64,000 nucleotides of DNA. Origin: Azospirillum thermophilum. Its GTDB lineage: Bacteria; Pseudomonadota; Alphaproteobacteria; Azospirillales; Azospirillaceae. Below the pieces are notes generated by a model. It saw only the letters and a list, made by a program, of their open reading frames with translations. It ran no database searches and was not told the origin of the DNA. Made by a program: the position numbers and the translations under genes. The stretch's first letter is position 1, and every line of letters starts with the position of its first letter. Where the stretch lies: NCBI RefSeq assembly GCF_003130795.1, contig NZ_CP029352.1:1156001-1220000 (forward strand), in the 5' to 3' direction. Positions 38,313-47,011 of the stretch are shown here, one piece after another.

Positions 38313-38654
38313 ATGCACGAGCTATCCCTGTGCGAGCACCTGCTGGACCTGCTGCAGGACGAAGCCCGCCGCCACGAGTTCAGCCGCGTCACGCGGATCC
38401 GGCTGGCGGTCGGGCAGTTCGCCTGCGTCGATCCCGACGCGCTGCGCTTCGCCTTCGACGTCATCCGGCGCGACACGCTCGCGGCCGGGGCGGCGGTGGA
38501 GATCGACCGGCCGCCGGGCCGCGTCTGGTGCGACGACTGCGCCCGCGAGGTGGAGGTGCCGACGCGGCTCGCCCCCTGCCCTTCCTGCGGCGGCCTGCGG
38601 CTGAGCCCGCGCGGCGGCGGCGACCTGACCCTGGTTGAACTGGAGGTGGCGTGA
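38313..38654 (+). CDS. hypA: hydrogenase nickel incorporation protein HypA, second copy
   Basis: A 113-residue nickel chaperone, paralogous to the copy at 19454. It begins [14 protein letters not shown] and has zinc-site cysteines 73, 76, 89 and 92, with a Gly-rich segment after the last pair. It is the first gene of hypABCDE, and its stop overlaps the hypB start (TGATG). Two HypA-type proteins occur in E. coli too (HypA and HybF), where they serve different hydrogenases; here only one hydrogenase is visible. Confidence 0.94.
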   Translation: MHELSLCEHLLDLLQDEARRHEFSRVTRIRLAVGQFACVDPDALRFAFDVIRRDTLAAGAAVEIDRPPGRVWCDDCAREVEVPTRLAPCPSCGGLRLSPRGGGDLTLVELEVA

Positions 38655-39442
38655 TGTGCACGACCTGCGGATGTGGAGGCGACCACCTGTCGCTGGATGG
38701 CGAGGCCCTGCACCACCATCATCCTCACGACCATGACCATGACCATGATCATGACCACGATCATGCCCACCACCATCATGCGACGCACACCGTCCGGCTG
38801 GAGCGCGACATCCTCGCGGAGAACGACCGCTATGCCGCGCGCAACCGCGGCCGGTTCGCCGCCATGGGCACGCTGGCGCTGAACCTCGTCTCCAGCCCCG
38901 GCGCCGGCAAGACGACGCTGCTGGTGCGCACCGTCCAGGCGCTGATGCGCTCGGTGCCGGTCGCGGTGATCGAGGGGGACCAGCAAACCTCGGCCGATGC
39001 CGACCGCATCCGCGCCACCGGCGCCCCGGCCCTGCAGATCAACACCGGCAAGGGCTGCCACCTCGACGCCCACATGGTCGGCCACGCGCTCGACCGCCTG
39101 CCGCCGCCCCAGGGCGGCGTCCTGTTCATCGAGAATGTCGGCAACCTGGTCTGCCCGGCCGGCTTCGACCTCGGCGAAGCGGCCAAGGTCGCCATCGTCT
39201 CGATCACCGAGGGCGAGGACAAGCCGTTGAAATATCCGGATATCTTCGCCGCCGCCGGGCTGGTGCTGGTCAACAAGACCGATCTGGCGCCGCATCTCGA
39301 CGCCGACATCGGCCTGCTGGCCGCCAACATCCGGCGCGTCAGCCCGCAGGCCGACATCCTCCTCCTCTCCGCCCGCACCGGGGAGGGCTTCCCGGCCTGG
39401 CTCGACTGGCTGGAGGCCCGTCGCCGCCGCGCCGCCGCCTGA
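38654..39442 (+). CDS. hypB: hydrogenase nickel incorporation GTPase HypB
   Basis: A 262-residue GTPase that drives nickel delivery. It starts with the high-affinity nickel motif [10 protein letters not shown] histidine/aspartate-rich stretch follows (about residues 20-42, with seven consecutive His-Asp-type pairs), typical of HypB forms that also store nickel. The P-loop is SSPGAGKTT at 80-88, and NKTDL is the guanine-specificity motif. ATG 38654 was preferred to GTG 38651 because CTTCGCG should be N-terminal. Confidence 0.96.
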   Translation: MCTTCGCGGDHLSLDGEALHHHHPHDHDHDHDHDHDHAHHHHATHTVRLERDILAENDRYAARNRGRFAAMGTLALNLVSSPGAGKTTLLVRTVQALMRSVPVAVIEGDQQTSADADRIRATGAPALQINTGKGCHLDAHMVGHALDRLPPPQGGVLFIENVGNLVCPAGFDLGEAAKVAIVSITEGEDKPLKYPDIFAAAGLVLVNKTDLAPHLDADIGLLAANIRRVSPQADILLLSARTGEGFPAWLDWLEARRRRAAA

Positions 39443-39472
39443 TCCGTCCCCCCAGCGAGAAGGAACCGCCCC

Positions 39473-39754
39473 ATGTGCCTCGGGGTACCGGCCAGGATCG
39501 TGGCCATCGCGGACGCCGGGCGCATGCTCGCCGTCGCCGACATCCTGGGCGTCCGGCGGGAGGTGAACATCTCCTGCATCGCCGACCCGGACGCACCGCT
39601 GACCGACGAGATCGGCCGCTGGGTCCTCGTCCATGTCGGCTTCGCCGTCTCCCGCGTCGACGAGGCGGAGGCGCAGGCCACCCTCGACATGCTGCACCAG
39701 ATCGGCGAGGCGGAGGGCGAGCGGGGGCACCTGAGGGCCTCGCTGCTCGCCTGA
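39473..39754 (+). CDS. hypC: HypC/HybG/HupF family hydrogenase assembly chaperone
   Basis: A 93-residue protein starting MCLGVPARI; Cys2 binds the Fe(CN)2CO unit and the precursor large subunit. It forms a complex with HypD, encoded 62 bp downstream. Starts 30 bp after hypB behind AGAAGGAA. A longer frame-shifted reading overlaps but is a shadow. Confidence 0.95.
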   Translation: MCLGVPARIVAIADAGRMLAVADILGVRREVNISCIADPDAPLTDEIGRWVLVHVGFAVSRVDEAEAQATLDMLHQIGEAEGERGHLRASLLA

Positions 39755-39816
39755 CCCCGTTGCCCTGAGCCCATTGCCGTGAGCCCGATGAAAAGACCGG
39801 CCGGAAGGACATCGCC

Positions 39817-40956
39817 ATGAAGTTCGTCGACGAATTCCGCGACCCGGCCCAGGTGCGCGCCCTCCTCGCCCGCATCGGGCGGCTGGTCGACCGCATCGGC
39901 GGCACGCGCGACCGGCCCGTCACCATCATGGAGATCTGCGGCGGCCATACCCACGCCATCTTCCGGTTCGGCCTGCACCGCCTGACGCCGGAGGGGCTGG
40001 AGTTCGTCCACGGCCCCGGCTGCCCGGTCTGCGTGCTGCCGATGGCGCGGGTGGACGACTGCGTCGAGCTGGCGCAGCGGCCCGGCGTCCTGCTGACCAC
40101 CTTCGGCGACGCCGTGCGCGTGCCGGGCACCCGCGGCAGCCTGCTGCAGGCCAAGGCCGACGGGGCGGACGTGCGGATCGTCTATTCGCCGCTCGACGCG
40201 CTGGAGCTCGCCCGCCGCACGCCCGGCCGCGAGGTGGTCTTCTTCGCGCTGGGCTTCGAGACGACGATGCCGGCCACCGCCGCCGCCGTCCTGCAGGCCG
40301 AGCGCGAGGGCATCGCCAACTTCACCCTGTTCTGCAACCACATCACCGTGCCGCCGCCGCTGCGCGCCCTGCTGCAGGATCCGGACATGCGGCTCGACGG
40401 CTTCGTCGGGCCGGGGCACGTCAGCATGGTGATCGGCACGGAGCCCTACCGCTTCATCGCCGAGGAGTTCCACCGCCCGGTCGTCGTCTCCGGCTTCGAG
40501 CCGGCCGACCTGCTGCAGTCGGTCGCCATGGTTCTGGAGCAGATCGCGCAGGGCCGCGCCGCGGTGGAGAACCAGTATGCCCGCGTCGTGCGGCCGGAGG
40601 GCAATCCCCGCGCGCTGGCCCTGATGGACCGGGTGTTCGAGCCGCGCGACCGCTTCGAGTGGCGCGGACTGGGCGAGATCGACAGCTCCGGCATGCGGAT
40701 GCGCGAGCGCTACGCCGCCTTCGATGCCGAGCGGAAGTTCGGCGTCGGCTACGGCGCCGGCCGGGCGCGCCCGGCCCCGGAGTCGGACGGCTGCCGCTGC
40801 GGCGACGTCGTCAAGGGCGCCATGAAGCCGCCGGCCTGCCCGCTGTTCGGCACGGCCTGCACGCCGCAATCGCCGGTCGGCGCCCTGATGGTGTCGTCGG
40901 AAGGATCCTGCGCCGCCTACCACCAGTATGCCGGCCTGCGCGAGGCGGCGGAGTGA
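39817..40956 (+). CDS. hypD: hydrogenase formation protein HypD
   Basis: A 379-residue scaffold for assembling the Fe(CN)2CO group. It has Cys41 in MEICGGHTHAI, Cys69 and Cys72 in HGPGCPVCVLP, and a C-terminal [4Fe-4S] segment with CRCGDVVKG, PPACPLFGTACTP and GSCAAYHQY. Full length for the family. GGAAGGACATCGCC precedes ATG 39817. Confidence 0.96.
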   Translation: MKFVDEFRDPAQVRALLARIGRLVDRIGGTRDRPVTIMEICGGHTHAIFRFGLHRLTPEGLEFVHGPGCPVCVLPMARVDDCVELAQRPGVLLTTFGDAVRVPGTRGSLLQAKADGADVRIVYSPLDALELARRTPGREVVFFALGFETTMPATAAAVLQAEREGIANFTLFCNHITVPPPLRALLQDPDMRLDGFVGPGHVSMVIGTEPYRFIAEEFHRPVVVSGFEPADLLQSVAMVLEQIAQGRAAVENQYARVVRPEGNPRALALMDRVFEPRDRFEWRGLGEIDSSGMRMRERYAAFDAERKFGVGYGAGRARPAPESDGCRCGDVVKGAMKPPACPLFGTACTPQSPVGALMVSSEGSCAAYHQYAGLREAAE

Positions 40957-40966
40957 GGAGGACGCC

Positions 40967-42040
40967 ATGAGCACCGTCATCGCCACCGATCCCGGCGCCG
41001 GCCACCTGGCGCCACCGGCGCACCGCACCATCACCATGGCGCACGGCGGCGGCGGGCGCGCGATGCGCGACCTCGTGGCCGACCTGTTCCTGCCCGCCTT
41101 CGACAACCCGGCGCTGGCCGTGCTGGAGGATCAGGCGCAGCTCGATCCCGGCGGGCTGGCCGTACCCGGCGCCCGGCTGGCCTTCACCACCGACGGCTTC
41201 GTCGTCCGCCCCCTGGTCTTCCCCGGCGGCGACATCGGCAAGCTGGCGGTCTGCGGCACGGTCAACGACCTCGCGGTCGGCGGGGCGACGCCCCTGGCGC
41301 TGTCCTGCGCGGTGGTGATCGAGGAGGGGTTCGACCTCGTGCTGCTCGCCGGCATCGTCGCCTCCATGCGCGCGGCGGCGGCGGAGGCCGGCGTCTCCAT
41401 CGTCACCGGCGACACCAAGGTGGTGGAGCGCGGGGCGGCGGACGGTCTGTTCATCACCACGGCCGGGGTCGGCGTCGTGGCCCCCGGCGTGGCGCTCTCC
41501 GCCGCCGCGGCGCGGCCGGGCGACGCGGTGCTGGTCAACGGCCCGCTCGGCGACCATGGCGCGACGATCCTGGTGGCCCGCGGCGACCTCGCGCTGGAGA
41601 CGGAGCTGCAGAGCGACTGCCGGCCGCTCAACGGCCTGATGCAGGCGCTGCTGCGCGCCGCCCCCGGCACGCGCTGCGCCCGCGACGCCACCCGCGGCGG
41701 GGTCGCCGCCGTCCTCAACGAGATCGCCGGGTCGGCGTCGGTCGGCATCCGGCTGGTGGAGGAGACGGTTCCCGTCCGCCCCGCCGTGCGCGGCGTCTGC
41801 GAGATCCTCGGGCTCGACCCGCTCCACCTCGCCAACGAGGGCACCGCCGTCGCCATCGTCCCGGCGGACGAGGCCGGCGCGGCGCTCGCCGCCTGGCGCG
41901 CCCATCCCTACGGCGCCGGCGCCCGCATCATCGGCTCGGTCGCCGAGGCCCCGCGCGGACGGGTGACCCTGCGCACCAGCCTGGGCGGCGAACGGCTGCT
42001 CGATCTGCCGCTCGGCGACCCGCTGCCGAGGATCTGCTGA
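40967..42040 (+). CDS. hypE: carbamoyl dehydratase HypE
   Basis: Makes the cyanide ligands by ATP-dependent dehydration of a thiocarboxamide on its C-terminal cysteine. The 357-residue protein ends PRIC (Cys357), as required, and has the purM-like motifs MAHGGGGRAM, FTTDGFVVRPLVFPGGDIG and DATRGGVAAVLNEIA. Start ATG 40967 follows GGAGGA. The carbamoyl donor enzyme HypF is not in the window, so it must be encoded elsewhere if the pathway works. Confidence 0.96.
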   Translation: MSTVIATDPGAGHLAPPAHRTITMAHGGGGRAMRDLVADLFLPAFDNPALAVLEDQAQLDPGGLAVPGARLAFTTDGFVVRPLVFPGGDIGKLAVCGTVNDLAVGGATPLALSCAVVIEEGFDLVLLAGIVASMRAAAAEAGVSIVTGDTKVVERGAADGLFITTAGVGVVAPGVALSAAAARPGDAVLVNGPLGDHGATILVARGDLALETELQSDCRPLNGLMQALLRAAPGTRCARDATRGGVAAVLNEIAGSASVGIRLVEETVPVRPAVRGVCEILGLDPLHLANEGTAVAIVPADEAGAALAAWRAHPYGAGARIIGSVAEAPRGRVTLRTSLGGERLLDLPLGDPLPRIC

Positions 42041-42061
42041 CCTTCACAGGAGACTGTTCCA

Positions 42062-42607
42062 ATGACCAGGATGCTACCCGCCGGACTTGCCGGCGCCCTC
42101 GCCTTGACGCTCGCCCTGCCCGCCGCGGCCCATACCGGCCATGCCGGGGACGCCATGTTCCTGCAGGGCTTTCTGCATCCGCTGGGCGGCATCGACCATC
42201 TGATGGCAATGGTGGCGGTCGGCATCTGGGCCGCGCAGAACGGCGGCCGGGCCATCTGGCTGCTGCCGGCCGCCTTCGTCGGCATGCTGGCCGGCGGCGC
42301 CGTGCTGGGCATGGCGGGCGTCGAGCTTCCGGCGGTCGAGGCGGGCATCGCCGCCTCGGTGGCGGTGCTGGGACTGCTGGTCGTGCTGAAGAAGCGGATC
42401 CCCGTGCTGGCCGGCATGGTCCTGGTCGGCGCCTTCGCCGTGCTGCACGGCCACGCCCACGGTGCCGAGATGCCGGAGGCGGCCCAGCCGCTGCTCTACG
42501 CCCTGGGCTTCGTCCTCTCGACCGTCCTGCTGCACGGCGTCGGCATCGCCATCGGGCTCATCACCAACAGCCTGCGCCTGCCCGCCCTGCGCCGGGCCGC
42601 CCGCTGA
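42062..42607 (+). CDS. hupE: HupE/UreJ family nickel permease
   Basis: A 181-residue membrane protein with a cleavable signal-like N-terminus (ending PAAAH), then HPLGGIDHLMAMVAVG with its metal-binding histidines, and about six helices with HGHAHGAE. HupE/UreJ proteins carry nickel across the membrane. At the end of the hyp operon, 21 bp after hypE, it should feed nickel to HypA/HypB. A hairpin terminator follows. Confidence 0.92.
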   Translation: MTRMLPAGLAGALALTLALPAAAHTGHAGDAMFLQGFLHPLGGIDHLMAMVAVGIWAAQNGGRAIWLLPAAFVGMLAGGAVLGMAGVELPAVEAGIAASVAVLGLLVVLKKRIPVLAGMVLVGAFAVLHGHAHGAEMPEAAQPLLYALGFVLSTVLLHGVGIAIGLITNSLRLPALRRAAR

Positions 42608-42635
42608 CCCGGCCGCCCGCCGACCCGGCCGCGAC

Positions 42636-42658
42636 GGAAAAGGAACGGTTCCTTTTCC
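42636..42658 (+). terminator. terminator-like palindrome after the hyp operon
   Basis: GGAAAAGGAAC-G-GTTCCTTTTCC, a perfect 11-bp inverted repeat whose realistic form is an 8-bp stem with a 7-nt loop. It lies about 30 bp after hupE. It lacks a separate long T run, though the right arm has TTTT. Confidence 0.55.
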
Positions 42659-42661
42659 TCG

Positions 42662-42726
42662 TTGGTTGTTCGTACGGCAGCACCCGCATCGGCTTTGCCG
42701 TGGGCCGCTGCCGTACGGACAACCAA
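42662..42726. repeat. long inverted repeat between hupE and the P450 gene
   Basis: Arms of 20 bp at 42662-42681 and 42707-42726 (inner ends GTACGGCAGC / GCTGCCGTAC), with one mismatch and a 25-nt loop. It abuts the terminator-like palindrome on one side and the P450 ribosome site on the other. It could be a leader structure or an operator. Confidence 0.85.
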
Positions 42727-42740
42727 TCCCGGGAGCCATC

Positions 42741-44186
42741 ATGATCGAGCCTCCGAAGAACCCGGACGAGCGGGCGCAGAAGCTTCTGCCGCCGGGCTTC
42801 GACCCGGCCTATGTCGAGGGCGCGGTGAAGCCCTTCCTGCTGAGCGGCATCTATCAGGGCGACGTGCCGTCGGTGCCGATGATCGACCTTGCCTTCAGCA
42901 AGGAGAAGGCGATCCCCGCGCACATCTGGGGCATGCTGTATGACGGCTGGCTGCCGAACATGGAGGAGGACGGCCTGTCGGTCTTCCTTCAGGGCTACGA
43001 GAACCGGGGTCCGGAGAACGAGCGCAAGAAGATCTACTTCTCCGCCCTGACGCCCGACCTCTATGAACCGATGTACGCCGCCAGGATCCGCGGCTTCTTC
43101 GACCGGCTGTTCGATCCCGCCAACGAGTCGAAGCCCTTGATGCACCAGTATTACCAGGGCTACTTCGACCTGTACTGGGACCTGCACCTGGGGGTCAGCG
43201 GCGAGGCCGTTCCGGCCGAGGTCCGGCAGTTCGGGACCAGCTTCAATGCCGTGATCGGCTTCTGGTTCCCGACGCTGGAGGTCGTCTACGAGAACTACAT
43301 GCAGGTTCGCAAGCTGCGCCAACCGCTGAAGGACTGGGTGGACGCCCGCGTCCAGGACATCCTGGACGGCAAGGTGCCGGAGCCCGGGAAGACCTTCGTC
43401 CATTACTGGCTGAAGAATGGCGGGATGGGCGAGACCTTCCGGCGGAAGGACATCGTCTTCGAATGCTTCCACAACTTCCTGGCCTTCAGCCAGTGGGGCA
43501 ACACCTTCTACAACATCATGGCGCGGCTCAGCGGCGACCGCGGCGACGAGGCCGTCCGCTCCTGGTTCGAGCGCACCATGTCCGGCCGCCCGGACGAGAC
43601 GGACGGCGGCGCCTTCACCCCGCTCGACCGCTTCGCGATGGAACTGATGCGGGTGATCTCGCCGAACGGCGGCAGCTTCTCCAGCCTGACGACGCGGCAG
43701 GGTTTCCTCGGCTCCGGCTACGCCGGCATCCTGCATCCCCATCCCGACGCCAGCCGCGACCCGCGCCACTGGCCCGATCCCGACGCCTTCAACCCCGACC
43801 GCTACAAGGATGCGCCGACCAGCGACCAGACCGATGACGAGCGGGCACGGCGCATGGGCCTCGCCCGCTGCCCGTTCGGCCGCCACGGCTTCGCCGTGAA
43901 GGACGGCCGCGACGCGCAGATCGCCAACAGCGGTTTCGGCGCCGTCCATGGCGTGGTGGACGGGCGGACGCAGCCGGTCTGCGACAGCGCCGGCTACGCT
44001 CCCTTCGGCTTCGGCTACCGCCGCTGCGCCGGGGAGTTCCTGACGATCTTCGCGATCAAGGACTTCCTGCGCACGGTGTGGCGGGAGAAGATCGCCTTCA
44101 GCCACCTGCAGCTCGACCGGGCGGAGATGCTGCCGGTCGGCCCGGGCACGGTGGTGCAGGACGACATCGGCTTCCGGCGCGGGTAG
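42741..44186 (+). CDS. cytochrome P450-like protein, divergent
   Basis: A 481-residue protein with the P450 haem-ligand loop APFGFGYRRCAGE, where Cys429 would be the axial thiolate. Upstream is a DPRHWPDPDAFNPDRY segment matching the P450 PERF-type region. The rest is unusual: no clear AGxDTT I-helix motif or ExxR helix was found by eye, and the N-terminal half is not obviously P450-like. It may be a member of a divergent family with peroxide- or rearrangement-type chemistry. GGGAG precedes ATG 42741 at 5 bp. A TetR gene follows convergently. No ferredoxin partner lies nearby. Confidence 0.75.
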   Translation: MIEPPKNPDERAQKLLPPGFDPAYVEGAVKPFLLSGIYQGDVPSVPMIDLAFSKEKAIPAHIWGMLYDGWLPNMEEDGLSVFLQGYENRGPENERKKIYFSALTPDLYEPMYAARIRGFFDRLFDPANESKPLMHQYYQGYFDLYWDLHLGVSGEAVPAEVRQFGTSFNAVIGFWFPTLEVVYENYMQVRKLRQPLKDWVDARVQDILDGKVPEPGKTFVHYWLKNGGMGETFRRKDIVFECFHNFLAFSQWGNTFYNIMARLSGDRGDEAVRSWFERTMSGRPDETDGGAFTPLDRFAMELMRVISPNGGSFSSLTTRQGFLGSGYAGILHPHPDASRDPRHWPDPDAFNPDRYKDAPTSDQTDDERARRMGLARCPFGRHGFAVKDGRDAQIANSGFGAVHGVVDGRTQPVCDSAGYAPFGFGYRRCAGEFLTIFAIKDFLRTVWREKIAFSHLQLDRAEMLPVGPGTVVQDDIGFRRG

Positions 44187-44218
44187 GCGGGACGCCGGCC
44201 GGGGCGCGCGGCGGCGGC

Positions 44219-44860
44219 TCAGCGCGATCCCCGGCACCCGTGCAGGAACAGCCGGACCCCGCTGCGGATGATGCGGGCCAGCGCCTCTTCCCCCAGCGCC
44301 TCGCCGAGCAGGGAGCGTTCGCGCACCTCGCTCTGCGTCAGGCGGGAGAACTGGCGCGCGGCCAGCGCCACGTCGTCGACGGCAAGCCGGCCCCGCCGGC
44401 GCTGGGCCTCCAGATAGCCTTCCAGCAAGGCGACATAGGGGCCGATCCCGTCGCGGTAGATCGCGACCAGTTCGGGGAAGCGGGGGCTCTCGCCGACCAC
44501 CAGCCGGTACAGCCCGACCTCCGCCGGGGCGACCCAGTGGCGGGCGGCATGCAGGGCGAAGGCGGTCAGCACCTCTTCCGGATCGGCATCGAGGTCGGCG
44601 ACCGACTGTTCCAGCGCCGCGGCCGACGCGGCGACCAGCCGCTGCACCACCGCGACCAGCAGGTCGCCCTTGCCGGCGAAGCGGGCGTAGATCGTCTTGG
44701 TCGAGGCCTGCGCCCGCCGGGCGATGCGCGCCATGCTCGCCCCGCCATAGCCCTGCTCCAGGAACTCCGCGGTCGCCGCCTCCAGCAGATGGTCGTTGCG
44801 GCTTTCCAGTTCCACGGCGGGTGGCCGGCCGGGGCTTCTCTTCGGGAGAATGGACGTCAT
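44219..44860 (-). CDS. TetR/AcrR family transcriptional regulator
   Basis: A 213-residue regulator with an N-terminal TetR helix-turn-helix (about 25-70: AATAEFLEQGYGGASMARIA, then KTIYARFAGKGDLLVAVV) and a helical ligand domain. It converges on the P450 gene and may control it, but the P450 promoter lies more than 2 kb from its own, so the link is only by neighbourhood. Two upstream TTG/ATG alternatives exist; ATG 44860 gives the family-like N-terminus. Confidence 0.9.
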   Translation of the reverse strand: MTSILPKRSPGRPPAVELESRNDHLLEAATAEFLEQGYGGASMARIARRAQASTKTIYARFAGKGDLLVAVVQRLVAASAAALEQSVADLDADPEEVLTAFALHAARHWVAPAEVGLYRLVVGESPRFPELVAIYRDGIGPYVALLEGYLEAQRRRGRLAVDDVALAARQFSRLTQSEVRERSLLGEALGEEALARIIRSGVRLFLHGCRGSR

Positions 44861-45207
44861 GGGGCGGGGCGTGCGTCCTTCGCGGTCGGGGCTGCCGGGC
44901 CAAAAGGGTCGGACCGCCGGAGGGGGCTTGCCAGGGAAGGCCGGCGACCTCCCCGGACACGGAAGGCCTTTAGGTAGGGCGTCCCCGGTCCGCGGCCAGC
45001 CCGACCATGCCCGACCGCCTCCCCCGGATCACTCCCCCGGCATCGGAAGGCTTTTCCAAATTTTGGAGTAAGATTAGAAGATCATTCCAAGCATGGCGGA
45101 AAATGGTTCGCAAAAAGTAAAAAATTGTCCGTTCGATCCTGTAAATTATTCCTCGTCGGACCGATGACGGTCGATCTGCCGGCAGCGGCAAGGAAAACCG
45201 TCATCCG
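44861..45207. other. AT-rich intergenic region upstream of the TetR gene
   Basis: 347 bp without a supported gene. 45050-45160 is AT-rich and contains the palindrome TCCAAATTTTGGA (45055-45067), a possible operator. It should carry the TetR promoter. Confidence 0.45.
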
Positions 45208-45678
45208 TCAGACCTTGACGTAGGAAAGAGGGACCTCCGTGGTCGACTTCATCTCCTCCATGGCGAACATCGACGAGACGTCCTGAAGCTCGATGCGCTC
45301 GATCAATTTGCGATAAAAGGCGTCGTACGCCTTGATGTCGGGAATGACGACGCGCAGCAGATAGTCGATCTCGCCGCTGAGGCGGTAGAAATCGACCACT
45401 TCCGGAATGTCGGCCACCACCCGGCGGAATTCCTCCAGCCACTCGGCCGAGTGCTTGCTGGTGCGGACCGCCACGAAGACGGTGACGTCGACGTTCAGCT
45501 TCGCCCGATCCAGCAGGGCGACGCGGCGGCGGATATAGCCTTCCTGCTCAAGCCGTTGCACGCGGCGCCAGCAGGGCGTGGCGGACAGCCCGACCTGCCG
45601 GCCGAGCTCGGCCAGCGACAGGGTGGCGTCCGACTGCAGGGCCGCCAGGATCTTCCGGTCGATGGCGTCGATGGTCAT
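45208..45678 (-). CDS. Lrp/AsnC family regulator, probable cysteine-responsive regulator
   Basis: A 156-residue protein with an N-terminal helix-turn-helix (LSLAELGRQVGLSATPCWRR) and a C-terminal RAM ligand domain (RLSGEIDYLLRVVIPDIKAYD, seen as SGEIDYLLRVVI). It diverges across 79 bp from a cysteine desulfhydrase-like gene. The same pairing is known for DecR/CcdR-type regulators that switch on cysteine breakdown when cysteine is high. ATG 45678 starts MTIDAIDRKIL, the canonical N-terminus; longer frames upstream are rejected. Confidence 0.88.
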   Translation of the reverse strand: MTIDAIDRKILAALQSDATLSLAELGRQVGLSATPCWRRVQRLEQEGYIRRRVALLDRAKLNVDVTVFVAVRTSKHSAEWLEEFRRVVADIPEVVDFYRLSGEIDYLLRVVIPDIKAYDAFYRKLIERIELQDVSSMFAMEEMKSTTEVPLSYVKV

Positions 45679-45757
45679 GGGTGATGGTCCTCGGATCCGG
45701 CCCTGCGTCTCGAAGGATTTTGCCCGGCAGCGGGCTGGAAGGGAAAGCCTTTTCAGG

Positions 45758-46912
45758 ATGACGACCATGCATGCCGCGACGCAGGCCCTGTCGGCCCCTC
45801 TCCCCCGTACCGGCCAGCCGCTCTGCCTGGACTTCACGCCGCTGCCCGGCCGGGCCCGCTGCCGCTGGATCGAGCGGGCCATCGGCATCCTGGAAAGCGA
45901 CGCCGCCTGTCCGTCCGATACGCCGCTCCGGAAGCTGGAGGTTCCGGCGCTCTCCGGCATCGACATCTACCTGAAGGACGAATCGGTCCACCCCACCGGC
46001 AGCCTGAAGCACCGGGTCGCCCGGTCGCTCCTGCTGTTCGCCATCTGCAACGGCCGGATCGCCGAGGGCACGCCGGTGATCGAGGCCTCGTCCGGTTCCA
46101 CCGCCGTGTCGGAGGCCTATTTCTGCCGCCTGCTCGGCCTGCCCTTCTTCGCCGTGATGCCGCGCGCCACCTCGGCGGAGAAGGTCGCGGCCATCGCGCT
46201 CTATGGCGGCCAGTGCCATTTCGTCGATTCGCCGCAGGAGATCTATGCCGAGGCGGCCGGTCTCGCGGCGCGGCTGGGCGGCGTCTATCTCGACCAGTTC
46301 ACCTATGCGGAGCGGGCGACCGACTGGCGCACCGGCAACATCGCCCAGTCGATCTTCGAGCAGATGCGCCGCGAGCGGCATCCGGTGCCGGAGTGGATCG
46401 TGATGAGCGCCGGTACCGGCGGCACCGCCTCCACCATCGGGCGCTACATCCGCTACCGCCACCTGCAGACCCGCCTGTGCGTGCCCGACGCCGAGCATTC
46501 CGCCTTCTACGACGGCTTCGTCCGCCATTGCCCGACGGCGACCTGCCGGCGCGGCTCGCGGATCGAAGGGATCGGCCGTCCGCGCGTCGAGCCTTCCTTC
46601 ATCGCCGATGTGGTCGACCACATGATCAAGGTGCCCGACGTCTCCTCGCTGGCGGCGATGAAGGTGCTGTCGCGCCGGCTGGGCCGGCCGGTCGGCGGCT
46701 CCACCGGCACCAACTTCTTCGGCCTGTGCTGGCTCGCCGCCCGCATGCGCGAGGCCGGCCAGACCGGCTCCCTCGTCACGCTGATCTGCGATTCCGGCGA
46801 GCGCTACCGCAACACCTATTACGACGAGGGCTGGATGCGGCAGGCCGGCTTCGACACCGGCCCGCAAGAGGCGGCGATCGAGGCGTTCCTGCAGGGCCGG
46901 GCGACGCTGTAG
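45758..46912 (+). CDS. PLP-dependent cysteine synthase family protein, probable L-cysteine desulfhydrase
   Basis: A 384-residue fold-type II PLP enzyme resembling Mycobacterium Cds1. Lys84 in HPTGSLKHR should form the Schiff base, EASSGSTAVSEA binds the substrate carboxylate, and GTGGTASTIGRY is the phosphate loop. Members degrade cysteine to pyruvate, ammonia and H2S. The divergent Lrp-type neighbour supports cysteine catabolism. ATG 45767 (MHAATQ) has better spacing from the AGGA site than ATG 45758, so the protein may be three residues shorter. Confidence 0.85.
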   Translation: MTTMHAATQALSAPLPRTGQPLCLDFTPLPGRARCRWIERAIGILESDAACPSDTPLRKLEVPALSGIDIYLKDESVHPTGSLKHRVARSLLLFAICNGRIAEGTPVIEASSGSTAVSEAYFCRLLGLPFFAVMPRATSAEKVAAIALYGGQCHFVDSPQEIYAEAAGLAARLGGVYLDQFTYAERATDWRTGNIAQSIFEQMRRERHPVPEWIVMSAGTGGTASTIGRYIRYRHLQTRLCVPDAEHSAFYDGFVRHCPTATCRRGSRIEGIGRPRVEPSFIADVVDHMIKVPDVSSLAAMKVLSRRLGRPVGGSTGTNFFGLCWLAARMREAGQTGSLVTLICDSGERYRNTYYDEGWMRQAGFDTGPQEAAIEAFLQGRATL

Positions 46913-47011
46913 CCGGCGCCTCCGCGCAGGCGGTGCGTCACGCTCCGCGACAGGCGGGCCGTGAGGGTCGCCGCTCCCGTCTGTTCCACAGGGACCAGGC
47001 AGGAGGATGCC

